A stretch of DNA of 64,000 nucleotides from Massilia yuzhufengensis (GTDB lineage Bacteria > Pseudomonadota > Gammaproteobacteria > Burkholderiales > Burkholderiaceae_D): the NCBI RefSeq assembly GCF_900112225.1, contig NZ_FOLD01000009.1, forward strand, positions 62,001 to 126,000. Direction: 5' to 3'. A model generated the notes under the pieces. That model was given only the letters and a program-made list of their open reading frames with translations. It did no database searches and was not told where the DNA came from. Made by a program: the position numbers and the translations under genes. Position 1 is the first letter of the stretch, and each line of letters opens with the position of its first letter. Shown piece after piece: positions 51,363-60,700 of the stretch.

Positions 51363-52391
51363 TCAGAAGTCGATGCCCAGCGTCAGCGAGCCGATGCTGT
51401 GACGCGGCACGTGCACCGGCGCCCGGAACTCGGCCGTGCGGCGAATGGCGCGCAACTGGACGAACCAGGGCCCGTGCAAGCGGCCGCGCGTCTGCGGGAA
51501 ATCCAGCCGCAGCCCGGCCGTCAGGTCGCCCACCCAGCGCCGCGGTGTCACGCCCGGGTCATCGTCTTTCCACGGCCGGCCTTCGAGGAAAATGTTGTAG
51601 CCCATGCCGCGCCCCTCCGCCCCCAGCACCAGCGTGCACTGGAGCCATTGCCACAGGCACGAAGTATCGGCGCCCGCCACGCGGTTGCCGATGCCCGGCG
51701 GCGCCGGCGATACCGCCGGCAGGTTCTTGCCGATGGTAAGGGTTACGCCGCCCGCCGCGTAGCTCTGGATGCTGCCCAGGGCCAGGCGCCAATGCCCCGC
51801 CGTGTGCAGCCGGACCTTGCCTGCTACTTCGCCCGACAGCGCGCGCCAGGCCGAGCGCCGTTCCACCGAGACCAGCACGGCCAGGGTATTGCCGACCTGG
51901 TGGTCCCAGCCCATCGGCTCCGGACGGTCGAACACGAGGTGGAACAGTTTCTGCGCCGGTTCCGCCAGCGACAACCGGCCGGTGAGCCCGGCCTGGGCCG
52001 CCAATGTCGTGATCGCGTCGCCGCCCGGCGCCAGGAACAGCCACTGGCGCTCGGCGTAGAGCAGGCCGGCGTAGGGCCGGTCGAAGGGCTGGGGCGCGGC
52101 GATGGTGATGTCGGCCGGGGTGGTCATCAGCTGGCCGATACTGTACTGGGTGAACAGGAAGCGCGCATCGTCGCAGCCGAACAGGCGGCAGGCGCGGCCG
52201 GTCCAGCGCCGGGTCAGGTCGCCGCGGCTGTCTTCCAGGCTGCGCGAGGAGAACTGGATGCCGTTGGTGTAGTAGCGGTCGGTCTTGAACCAGCTGTCGT
52301 TTTCCCAGGTGACGAAGCGGGCTTCCTGCGCCGCACCGGGCAGGGCCAGCAGGGAGAGGAACACCGCGAGAACGCTGCCGAAGGTGCGCAT
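51363..52391 (-). CDS. Lipid A deacylase LpxR family outer-membrane protein
   Basis: 342 residues. Start at MRTFGSVL, after AAAGGA; upstream in-frame residues are not credible. Signal peptide to about 22 (GAAQEA). LpxR (DUF2219) signature at the N terminus of the mature protein: ENDSWFKTDRYYTNGIQFS. The conserved Asn/Asp there bind calcium at the active site in Salmonella LpxR. The rest alternates as a 12-strand barrel and ends in LGIDF. LpxR removes the 3'-acyloxyacyl group from lipid A and so changes outer-membrane endotoxicity. Activity inferred from family. Confidence 0.88.
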   Translation of the reverse strand: MRTFGSVLAVFLSLLALPGAAQEARFVTWENDSWFKTDRYYTNGIQFSSRSLEDSRGDLTRRWTGRACRLFGCDDARFLFTQYSIGQLMTTPADITIAAPQPFDRPYAGLLYAERQWLFLAPGGDAITTLAAQAGLTGRLSLAEPAQKLFHLVFDRPEPMGWDHQVGNTLAVLVSVERRSAWRALSGEVAGKVRLHTAGHWRLALGSIQSYAAGGVTLTIGKNLPAVSPAPPGIGNRVAGADTSCLWQWLQCTLVLGAEGRGMGYNIFLEGRPWKDDDPGVTPRRWVGDLTAGLRLDFPQTRGRLHGPWFVQLRAIRRTAEFRAPVHVPRHSIGSLTLGIDF

Positions 52392-52521
52392 GGGATCGTC
52401 CTTTCTTGTTTGAAACATCTCCCAGTTTTGTTCTTGCTGTAAAGATTGCCTTGATCTGGGACAGGGGAGAGCAGTTTCAACGCTGGCTCCGTGGTTTTCC
52501 GATTTGCGCGAAGATAGGCCC

Positions 52522-53775
52522 ATGAAACCCCAGCGCATTCACCAGGAAGACATCGAACTGCTCTCGCCCGAGGGCGGCAAGCCGGTCAAGATGTGGACGC
52601 AGGGCGTTCCGGTCGAGCAGGAGGCCAGGCAGCAGCTCGAGAAGCTGGCGCAATTGCCCTTCGTGTTCCACCACGTTGCCGTCATGCCCGACGTCCATGT
52701 CGGCAAGGGCTCGACCATCGGCAGCGTGATCCCGACCCTGGGCGCGGTGATTCCCGCCGCGGTCGGCGTCGATATCGGCTGCGGCATGATGGCCGCCAAG
52801 ACCACCTTGCGCGCCAATGACCTGCCGGACAGCCTGGCCAGGGTACGCAGCGCCATCGAACAGGCGGTACCGCATGGCATGACGCCCAAGACCCGCAACC
52901 ACAAGGGCAGCCGCGACGTCGGCTCCTGGAACAACCCGCCGCCCGCGGTCGACGCCGGCTGGGCCAAGCTGCAGGGCGAGTTCGACGCCATCTGCCGCAA
53001 GTATCCCAAGCTGCGCGGCACCAACAACTACAAGCACCTGGGCACGCTCGGCGGCGGCAACCATTTCGTGGAAGTCTGCCTGGATGAGGAAGGCTACGTC
53101 TGGGTCATGCTGCATTCAGGCTCGCGCGGCGTCGGCAACGCCATCGGCACCCACTTCATCGAACTGGCGCGCCAGGACATGCGGCGCCACATGGTCAATC
53201 TGCCGGACCAGGACCTGGCGTATCTGAAGGAAGGCACGCAGAACTACGACGATTACGTCGAGGCGGTCGGCTGGGCGCAGAAGTTCGCCCGCATCAACCG
53301 CGAGGTGATGATGCACCACGTGATCCACGCGCTGCGCGGGGTGATCACCAAGCCCTTCGAGACGCACGTAGAAGCCGTCAATTGCCACCACAACTATGTG
53401 CAGAAGGAGACCCACTTCGGCAAGGAGGTGCTGCTGACGCGCAAAGGGGCGGTGTCGGCGCGCGAGGGAGAGCTGGGCATCATTCCGGGGTCGATGGGGG
53501 CGAAGAGTTTTATTGTGCGAGGCAAGGGCAATCCGGAAAGCTTCAACAGCTGCAGCCATGGGGCGGGGCGGGTGATGAGCCGGACCGAGGCCAAGCGGCG
53601 CTTTACCAGGGCGGATGCGGAGCGGGCCACGGAGGGCGTCGAGTGCAGGAAGGATGAAGGGGTGATCGACGAGATTCCGATGGCGTACAAGGATATCGAT
53701 GCGGTGATGCATGCGCAGCGGGACCTGGTGGAGGTGGTGCACACCTTGAAGCAGATTGTGTGTGTGAAGGGCTGA
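52522..53775 (+). CDS. rtcB: RNA-splicing ligase RtcB family protein
   Basis: 417 residues. Start at MKPQRIHQEDIEL. Key motifs: DVHVGKGSTIGSVIP (about 66-80), metal-binding DIGCGM (about 92-97), LGGGNHFVEV (about 178), SGSRGVGN, and the guanylated His in SCSHGAGR (about 343). RtcB joins RNA 2',3'-cyclic phosphate or 3'-phosphate ends to 5'-OH ends using GTP and Mn2+, repairing tRNA or rRNA after ribotoxin cuts. RtcA, RtcR and archease genes are not in the window, so it is outside the usual sigma-54-controlled rtc operon. Confidence 0.93.
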   Translation: MKPQRIHQEDIELLSPEGGKPVKMWTQGVPVEQEARQQLEKLAQLPFVFHHVAVMPDVHVGKGSTIGSVIPTLGAVIPAAVGVDIGCGMMAAKTTLRANDLPDSLARVRSAIEQAVPHGMTPKTRNHKGSRDVGSWNNPPPAVDAGWAKLQGEFDAICRKYPKLRGTNNYKHLGTLGGGNHFVEVCLDEEGYVWVMLHSGSRGVGNAIGTHFIELARQDMRRHMVNLPDQDLAYLKEGTQNYDDYVEAVGWAQKFARINREVMMHHVIHALRGVITKPFETHVEAVNCHHNYVQKETHFGKEVLLTRKGAVSAREGELGIIPGSMGAKSFIVRGKGNPESFNSCSHGAGRVMSRTEAKRRFTRADAERATEGVECRKDEGVIDEIPMAYKDIDAVMHAQRDLVEVVHTLKQIVCVKG

Positions 53776-53811
53776 TCGGAACGAAAATCTAACACTGCTG
53801 CTATCCCTCGC

Positions 53812-53902
53812 ACGTCGTTCCGGCGCAGGCCGGAACCCAAGTTTGTTGAGCAGCCGGACCGCACGCAAAATTAGGGACCGGCCTTCGCCGGTGCGACGGT
53901 TC
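53812..53902. repeat. Paired inverted REP-like repeat, copy 6
   Basis: ACGTCGTTCCGGCGCAGGCC.. (53812-53843) and AAAATTAGGGACC..GGTGCGACGG (53867-53900). The shortest spacing of the six pairs. Between convergent rtcB and the HAD phosphatase gene. Confidence 0.8.
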
Positions 53903-53928
53903 TGCGTTTTGTGGACTAACAGCAGACG

Positions 53929-54561
53929 CTAACTCGGGCGCACGATGTGCATCAGCTCCGCCGGCGTCCCGAACTCGCGATCCGGCCCCGCCCGGCGCAG
54001 CGCTTCGATCGGCGCATACCCCCAGCTGACCGCGCCGAACGCCACGCCGGCCTTGCGCGCCGCTTCCGCATCCATGGCCTGGTCGCCCACGTACAGCGTG
54101 TGCGCGGCGGGCACGGTGGCGCGCTTGACCACCTTGCGGATGCGCGCCGCCTTGCCGAACACCGACATCCCGCATTCGTAATGCCCGAACAGGCCGCTCA
54201 GCACCGGCCCCAGCACCAGCCGCACGTTCTGCTCCGAGTTCGACGACACGATCGCCAGCCGCACGCCTTCGCGGTCGAGCGCGTGCAGCACGTCGCCGAC
54301 GCCGTCGAACAGCGGGATGCGCGCGGCGTTGTCGCGCATCAGGCCGATGAAGCTGCGCGAAGCCAGCGGCAGCTTCCAGGCCGGCATGCCGACGTGGCGC
54401 ATGATGGCCTTGGTATCGTGATGGCGCAGGTCCTGGGCTTCGGCCGCGGCGACGCGCCGGAAGCCGTGCTCGTCGGCGATCTGGTTGAACACGCTGACGA
54501 AGAAGGGAAAGGAATCAGCCAGCGTCCCGTCGAAGTCGAAGATGGCGAGGCGGTAGGGCAT
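53929..54561 (-). CDS. HAD-family phosphatase (phosphoglycolate phosphatase-like)
   Basis: 210 residues. HAD motif I DFDGTLADS (8-16), motif II VSSNS (about 105), motif III Lys in VVKRATV (about 144) and motif IV VGDQAMDAEAARKAG (about 158-172). The cap domain (about 18-88) is alpha-helical (C1 type), as in Gph/PgmB-like enzymes. It hydrolyses a small phosphate ester; substrate not determinable. Cytoplasmic. 49 bp downstream of the SDR gene on the same strand. Confidence 0.88.
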   Translation of the reverse strand: MPYRLAIFDFDGTLADSFPFFVSVFNQIADEHGFRRVAAAEAQDLRHHDTKAIMRHVGMPAWKLPLASRSFIGLMRDNAARIPLFDGVGDVLHALDREGVRLAIVSSNSEQNVRLVLGPVLSGLFGHYECGMSVFGKAARIRKVVKRATVPAAHTLYVGDQAMDAEAARKAGVAFGAVSWGYAPIEALRRAGPDREFGTPAELMHIVRPS

Positions 54562-54610
54562 GGGAGGAACCGGTGGCGAAGACAGTGCGCATGATTATAA
54601 TCGCGCCCCC

Positions 54611-55351
54611 TCAGATGGTCCCGCCATTGGCGCGCAGCACTTGCCCATTGATCCAGCCGGATTCTTCGCTCACCAGGAAGGACACGATGCGCGCGATGTC
54701 GCCCGGCTCGCCGAGGCGCTCGATGGGGGGCATCTTCGCGAAGCCGTCGATCTGTTCCTTGGTCTTCCCCGAAAAAAACAGCTCGGTGGCAACCGGCCCC
54801 GGCGCGACCGTGTTGACGCGGATGCGGCGCCCGCGCAGCTCCTTGGCGAACACGCCGCTCATTGCTTCCACCGCGGCCTTGCTGGCGCTGTAGACCGCAT
54901 AGCCCGGCAGCTTCATCGCCAGCACGGTGATGGAAAAGTTGACGATGCGCCCGCCGTCGTTCAGGCGCGTGGCCGCTTCGCGCAGCGTGTTGAAGGTGCC
55001 CTGCACGTTCACGCCCAAGGTCTGCGCGAACAGCTCGTCGCTGGTCTCGGCGAGCGGCATGGTCTTGAGCACGCCGGCGTTGTTGACGAGGACGTCGACC
55101 TTGCCCAGCTCGCGCTCGGCGGCGTCGAACATGGCGCGCACCTCGTCGGCCTTCGAGACGTCGGCCTTGACGGCGATGGCCGTGTGGCCGGTGGCGCGCA
55201 GCGTGGCGATGACGCGATGAGCCTCGGCTTCGTTGCTGGCGTAGTTGACGACGAGCCGGTAGCCGTCCTCGGCCAGGCGCTGGGCAATGGCGGCGCCGAT
55301 GCCGCGCGAGGCGCCGGTGACGATGGCGACGGGGCGGGTATCCTGGTTCAT
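54611..55351 (-). CDS. Short-chain dehydrogenase/reductase
   Basis: 246 residues. Classical SDR: TGASRGIGAA cofactor loop (13-22), NNAGV (about 90), catalytic Ser (FSITVL, about 139) and YSASK Tyr/Lys (about 153-157). The Asn in LVVNYAS after beta2 suggests NADPH use. It reduces a carbonyl or oxidises an alcohol of unknown identity, as in many 3-ketoacyl-ACP reductase-like SDRs. GAGGAG 9 bases before the ATG. Confidence 0.9.
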   Translation of the reverse strand: MNQDTRPVAIVTGASRGIGAAIAQRLAEDGYRLVVNYASNEAEAHRVIATLRATGHTAIAVKADVSKADEVRAMFDAAERELGKVDVLVNNAGVLKTMPLAETSDELFAQTLGVNVQGTFNTLREAATRLNDGGRIVNFSITVLAMKLPGYAVYSASKAAVEAMSGVFAKELRGRRIRVNTVAPGPVATELFFSGKTKEQIDGFAKMPPIERLGEPGDIARIVSFLVSEESGWINGQVLRANGGTI

Positions 55352-55380
55352 GCGAATGCTCCTCTTCAGTGAATAGGTTT

Positions 55381-55505
55381 CGTAGGGTGGGCGGTTCGCC
55401 GCCCGCGCGTTCAGATTGCCTTTGCGTTGATGCAGCGTGCGGATGAACGCTGCGTGAACTCAGGTGTAGTTTGAACGTGCGGCCGGCAAAGCCCGCCACC
55501 CTGCG
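55381..55505. repeat. Second dispersed repeat family, inverted pair
   Basis: CGTAGGGTGGGCGGTTCGCC.. (55381-55413) and its degenerate inverse TGAACGTGCGGCC..CCACCCTGCG (55472-55505), 58 bp apart. A third unit is at 62961. Each unit is an internal GC palindrome flanked by GTAGGGTGG and GCGTTCA. Confidence 0.75.
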
Positions 55506-55558
55506 GACTTCATCATGAACCATTATCCGAAAAGCCACCGGGCGCACCTGAGCGGGGC

Positions 55559-56029
55559 TCAGCAGAGGTTGGCGCCGCCCATGGTGCAGGTGGTGGCTAC
55601 GCGCCGGCGCTCGACATAGTCGGGCCGGGTCAGGACCGCCGGATCAAAGCTTGGGCAGCTGCCGCCGCTGTTGCAGGCCACGGCTTCGACCCGCACGCTG
55701 CGCTTGGCCACCGGGCTGCCGGCGCTGTCCTCGCCTTCGCTGAAGTCGAGGAAGCTGCAGCTGACCGTGACCCGGAATCCGCTCTCGGCCTCGACATCGG
55801 TGAGCTGCCTCGGGGCTGCGTTGCAGGCGCCGGTGCGCAGCTGGTAGAAGCCCCATTCGATGCCGGCGCGTGCCGCCAGGCTGGCGCGTGCGCCGAGCAC
55901 GGCCTGGTTGACGGTGTCCTGCTGGGTGCCCGAGAGCCGCAGCAGCGCCACGCATACGCCGGCCACCACGACCAGCAGGATCACCGCGGCGATGTAGGCA
56001 AAGCCGGACTGGCGCATCGCTTTGTTCAT
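55559..56029 (-). CDS. mshP: MSHA-type pilus biogenesis protein MshP
   Basis: 156 residues, last gene of the minor-pilin operon. A PilX/MshP-like N terminus: short basic leader (MNKAMRQSG), then a long hydrophobic helix FAYIAAVILLVVVAGVCVALLRL with no Glu5 but the usual cleavage-like Gly-Phe. The C-terminal part is Cys rich (CNAAP, CSFLD, CNSGGSCP, CTMGGANLC). Start overlaps the mshO stop by 4 bp. Probably a minor component priming or capping MSHA-like type IV pili. Confidence 0.82.
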   Translation of the reverse strand: MNKAMRQSGFAYIAAVILLVVVAGVCVALLRLSGTQQDTVNQAVLGARASLAARAGIEWGFYQLRTGACNAAPRQLTDVEAESGFRVTVSCSFLDFSEGEDSAGSPVAKRSVRVEAVACNSGGSCPSFDPAVLTRPDYVERRRVATTCTMGGANLC

Positions 56030-56874
56030 GGCACGTTGCTCACATGGGCGCCCAGCGTCAGCGAGACCGTTTCGCCGCCGTCGGTCAGGCGCAGCTGCAG
56101 CTGCACGAAGCCGCTCTGCTGCGTGGCGCCCTGGTTGGGAGAATAGATGAACTGGCAGCTGGCGACCCTGGACGCCAATAACGGGGCGCCGGCGGTGGCC
56201 GGACAGGTCTGGAGCAGGTCCAGTGTCGTCCTGGTGACCCGGTGCACGCGGCCGGTGCCCGTGCTGCCATCGGGCGTCGTGCCCGCGCCCTCGCACACAT
56301 AGCTCACCGACGGCTCCGCGCCCGGCGCCACGACGAAGCGGCCGTCCTCGTAGCCGAACGGGATGCGGGTCGGCGTCACGGTGAGGCGATGCGGGCCGCG
56401 CCAGGCATCGGTATTGTTCGCTACCTGGCTGATCGTCGACACGTTGGCGCGGCTGTAGACGTCGCCCGGGTTCTGGTTGCCGATCACGACCAGGTCGCCG
56501 GGGGCCGGCTGCGTGGTGAAGCGCGTGACGACGTCGAACTCGGTGGCGGCCGCGTCGTGGTCGAGGAAGGCGCCGCCGCCATTGGTCACGTCCGGCCCGG
56601 TGCGGAAGCGCCCGCCGTCGATGGTCGGCACCAGTTCCATGCACTGGGCGTTGGCCAGGCGCAGCGAATTGGGCACCGCCGCGCGCACCTCGGTGACGAT
56701 GCGGCGCAGCGCCGTATCGGCCTGGTCGGTCAGCGCGGCGCGCTTGCCCACCGCGACATAGCCCTCGATGACGGGTTTGAGCTGCATCGCGAAGATGCCG
56801 CCGATGGCGCCGATCAGCACGATCACGATCACCAGCTCCACCAGCGAAAAACCGCTCTGCCGCCGCGTCACCAT
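56026..56874 (-). CDS. mshO: MSHA-type minor pilin MshO
   Basis: 282 residues. Class III/type IV prepilin signal: MVTRRQSG-FSLVELVIVIVLIG, with cleavage after Gly8 and Glu5 of the mature protein. The size and the long C-terminal globular domain match MshO rather than MshA/B. Start overlaps the mshD stop by 7 bp. Processed by PilD and assembled into an MSHA-like type IV pilus; pilin processing genes are outside the window. Confidence 0.85.
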   Translation of the reverse strand: MVTRRQSGFSLVELVIVIVLIGAIGGIFAMQLKPVIEGYVAVGKRAALTDQADTALRRIVTEVRAAVPNSLRLANAQCMELVPTIDGGRFRTGPDVTNGGGAFLDHDAAATEFDVVTRFTTQPAPGDLVVIGNQNPGDVYSRANVSTISQVANNTDAWRGPHRLTVTPTRIPFGYEDGRFVVAPGAEPSVSYVCEGAGTTPDGSTGTGRVHRVTRTTLDLLQTCPATAGAPLLASRVASCQFIYSPNQGATQQSGFVQLQLRLTDGGETVSLTLGAHVSNVP

Positions 56875-57335
56875 GGCTGGGTCCTCCAGCCCGTGAGCGA
56901 CAACTGCTGCGGCCCGCTGGTGACGGTGACGATCACGCGCAGTGCATCGGCGGCGGGGGCGCCATCGAGCGCCACGTTGTTGACCTGCACGCTGACGCTG
57001 TAGCCGGCCAGGCCCTCGATGGCGACGCCGTCGATGTCCACGATGCCGTTGCTGGTGTAGCCGGCAGTCGTGTCGTCCGTGGTGTCGAAGTCGCGCACGT
57101 CGTTGAAGTCCGCGCGGGTGGGGCTGGGGTCGTTATCGACGGCGAAAGGCTTGAGCAGCACTTCTTCCATCATGCTGTCGGCGATCGCCAGCATCTGGCG
57201 GGTGACGACGGGGTCGGCGCTGGCGCGGTTGGCCTGCGCGAAAGCCGCCACCAGCCCGCCCAGCGCCGCGGCCAGGATGACGATCGCGATCACCAGCTCC
57301 ACCAGGGTGACCCCGGCCATGCGCCTACTGTACAT
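56868..57335 (-). CDS. mshD: MSHA-type minor pilin MshD
   Basis: 155 residues. Prepilin signal MYSRRMAG-VTLVELVIAIVILA with Glu5 of the mature protein; the body contains MLAIADSMMEEVLLKPF, typical of MshD/PilV-like pseudopilins. The ATG at 57335 is kept because GGGAG precedes it; an internal Met6 is an alternative. Overlaps mshC by 11 bp and mshO by 7 bp, so translation is coupled. Confidence 0.85.
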   Translation of the reverse strand: MYSRRMAGVTLVELVIAIVILAAALGGLVAAFAQANRASADPVVTRQMLAIADSMMEEVLLKPFAVDNDPSPTRADFNDVRDFDTTDDTTAGYTSNGIVDIDGVAIEGLAGYSVSVQVNNVALDGAPAADALRVIVTVTSGPQQLSLTGWRTQPW

Positions 57336-57783
57336 AGCCGGTACTCCCTTCGAACACGATCGCGCGGCGCTCAGCGCCGTCGAGCCGGATCGAGACGGCG
57401 CCGCTGACGCGCAGGCTGCCGGCGGTGTCGGACGTGATCAGGCCGTTGGGCTGGAAGTACAGCGTGTGCGTGCTGGCGGTGACGCCGCTGGCCGTGGTCT
57501 GCCAGCTGTCGGTGTCCAGTGCGATGTCGCACGCGTTCATCCCCGGTTCGCTCGCCATGCGCAAGGTGACGGCCGTGTCGCCCACGTTCGCGCACACCAT
57601 GCGGCGCCGCGCGACCGCGGTCTTCTGCGCGCTGCGCAGCGCGCTCACGACTTCGTCGCCGAAGGCGGCGGCCTCGATGCTGTTGTCGCCCATGAGCTTG
57701 GGCACGCCGATGGCGGCGATCACGCCGATCAGCACCATGACCAGGACCAGTTCCACCATCGTGAAGCCGCGCGCGCGCCTCAA
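57325..57783 (-). CDS. mshC: MSHA-type minor pilin MshC (GspH-like)
   Basis: 152 residues from a TTG start that overlaps the mshQ stop (TTGA) and follows GAGGTG. Prepilin signal MRRARG-FTMVELVLVMVLIG with Glu5. The globular part is GspH/FimT-like, with a VTLRM...ACDIAL Cys pair region. The start codon is not ATG, unusual for this operon. Confidence 0.85.
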   Translation of the reverse strand: MRRARGFTMVELVLVMVLIGVIAAIGVPKLMGDNSIEAAAFGDEVVSALRSAQKTAVARRRMVCANVGDTAVTLRMASEPGMNACDIALDTDSWQTTASGVTASTHTLYFQPNGLITSDTAGSLRVSGAVSIRLDGAERRAIVFEGSTGYVQ

Positions 57784-60700
57784 TTGAACACCTCGCGCAC
57801 GTGGATGACGCGGCGGTTTTCCGGCGTGAAGACGCCGAAGGTGGCGCGTCCGGCCGGGTCGCGCGATGTGGTCGCGGCGCAGCCGGTGACGACCGGGCGC
57901 AGCCAGGGCAGGGCGGCGCCGGTGCTCGCCACGCCGGTGCCCGTGGTGTCGCCGATGCAGGCGTCGTCCTGCGCCGTGCTGCCGAGGTTGAGCGCGATAT
58001 CGACTTTGCCCGGGCCGCCCGAGCTCACCTTCAGGTCGACCGCCGTGGCGCCGTTGACGAGCGGACCCTTGAACTTACGATCGGTCTTCATGTCGGCCGG
58101 ATAGGGCTTGAACGCCCAGGCGACCTCGGGAAGGATGGTGTAGTTGTCGTCGCTGTGCAGCAGCCAGCTCTTGCCGGTCCAGTACTCCGCGGTGACCGGT
58201 ACCGACAGCGTCGCTTTCAGGACGCCGAAGCGGCCACCTACGCGCAGGCGGCCGGTGCGCACGCTGGTGGTCGCTTCCTTGGCCGCATCCGGGTCGGGCG
58301 TGGCGGTGTAGGCCGACGTGACATCGGCAGGCGCCGCCTTGCCATTGGCGGCGCGCAGGCGAATGGCCTGCGGTCCGTTCGGGGCGGCCAGCGCGTAGGC
58401 CACCTTGACCTTCGCGCTGCCCGCCATGAACTTGTCTGCGGCGATTTCCACCAGCGCAGGCTGGACGCCGGGTACGGCATTGAAGACCCCGGGCGCAGGC
58501 GCAAACGCCGCGCCCGCCGCATTGACCGCCGAGACGAGCAGCTTCTCGCTGTAGCCGGCGCCCGCCTTGTCCTTGACGTCCGCACTGTAGTTCCGGGTGA
58601 TGTCGCCGCCCTTGTTGCGGGCCGTGACTATCACCTCGAAGGGTTCCTGCGAATACTGGAAGCTGCGCGCCGCCTGCGCCGGCGGGCGGTCGATCTCGAC
58701 CTTGAAGTACTGCGGGATGAACGGGCCCACGCTGCCCAAGCATCCTTTCGACGGATCGTAGGTCAGGCCCGTGGTCCCCAGCTCGGTGCCCATGAACTTC
58801 GCCAGGCTGGCCTTCAGTTCGATCTTGCCCACTTCGGACCAGCGGGCAGTGGCCGCCGCCTCGCCATCGACGAAGCTGGCGGCGGACGCGAAGACGCCGT
58901 CCTCGCCACCCTGTGCGCGGCAGGCGACGTCCAGCGCGACGTCGTGGTTGGTCACTCCCGCGGTTTTCATGTCGCCCGTGTCGAAGTTGGGCGTCTTCAC
59001 GCCCGCGCTGTTCAGCGCCGTGACCGTCACGCCGACATCGGCCCCCGCGCGGTGCGGGCCGGCGGCCGCGGCGAGCTTGAACGACGCAGGCGCCGCAACG
59101 AAGGTCCCTTCGCCCTTGGCCGTCATGCCTGGGAAGGGGGTGACGGACGCATTGAGCCGCACTTCGCCGGCGTCGGCATACTTCAGCGCCAGCTCGGCCA
59201 CGCCCTTGGCCTTGAACTCGGTACTGACCGATTGCGCGGCCGCGGTGGCGGTGGACGCGGCGCAAGACAAGGATTTGTCGCCCAGCGCAAGCGGCAGCGA
59301 GCCGGCTTTCGGCCGGCTGTAGTTGCAGCTGTACTGTACGTTATAGGTGAGGTTCTCGAACGCGGCCACGCAGGCGGTCTGCGTGTCGTTGGCCTTGACC
59401 GCCCGGATCAGGGCCTTGATATCCGCACCCGCCGCATGGTTGGGCACCTCCACCAGCAGCTTGGCCCCGCCCGCGAAGCTCATCGCGCAGCTGTTGGTAT
59501 TGCTGCTGCTGCGGTAGCAGGTGGTCGCGTCCTGGGCCGCCAGCGCATCGGACACGCCCAGCGTGACGACGCCCTCGGCGAAGCGGGTCGCGCTGACCTG
59601 CACCGAGCCGGCATTGGCCGCGATGGAAAACGGCGTGTCCACTCCGGCTAGCTTGCCCGACACGGCGCCGGCATAGTGCGGCGCGGTGCAGGTGGCGTTG
59701 GCGCAGGCGGTAACGGTGATCTTCTCGGGCAGGCAGGTGTCGCCTTCGCCGTCGTGGGTCACCAGGTAGTGGTGCGGCGCCTTGGGCGCGGCGCCTTCGC
59801 AGCGCGGTCCGTTGGCGGTGTTGACCGCAAACCCGCTGTTGTTGGTCACGCAGTCGCACTTGTCCTTGGCGGTGCCGTTCTTGCAGTAGATGGTGCCGGT
59901 GACCCGTCCCGCCCATTCCAGCGTGGCCCAGTTGACCCGTGCATTGCCGGTAATGATGGAACTCGACGACTGCAGCGTGAGGTTGCCGGTGTCGACGTCG
60001 CCTTTGACGGCATTGCCCGAGCCCATGACCATCGAGGTGGTGGCGAGGATGTTGCCGGTGACCTTGCTGCCCGAGGCCAGCATGTCGAACATCGGCGCGG
60101 TGATGTCGCCCGTCATGGTGCTGCCGGAGGCCAGCATGAACTTGCTGGTGGCCGTCACCTTGCCCGAGATCGTCACCGGCGACCCGGTGGTGACCACGGT
60201 GCCGCTGATGTCGCCCGTGATTTTCGAGCCCGAGCTGATGTCGACCATGCCCTGCGATACCAGGTTGCCGATGATGGTGACGCGATCGGAGCCGAGCCGG
60301 ATGGCGCCGGCCGTGACGTCGGCCGTCATCGACTGCGCCAGCGCGCCCATCGAGAAGGTGCCGCCGACCTCGATGTCGCCGCCGTTTGTCTTGAGGTTGG
60401 CCGGGTTGACCCCGGTGAGGTTCAGGTTGCCCGTCACAATGAGCTTGGCATTATTGCCCATCGTGAGGCCCTGGTTATAGGTCACCGTGACGCTGTTGGT
60501 GACCTTCAGGGTGTAGTTGTTGCCGATGACGACAGAGTCGTCCCAGTCCAGGTAGGCAGGGTAGGGACAGGTGTAGACCTTGCCCGACAGGGTGCAGCTG
60601 GTGACCGGCGCGCCGTTGAAGGTATACACCGTCGCCTGCGCCATGCTGCTGCCCAGCATACCAGCCAGCACCAGGGCCAGCGCCGGCAGCCAGCGCGGCA

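Noticed and set aside
54339..55547. 402-codon minus-strand ORF over the SDR and HAD genes
   Set aside because: Off-frame reading of two recognised genes, rich in Arg and Ala; no independent start signal.
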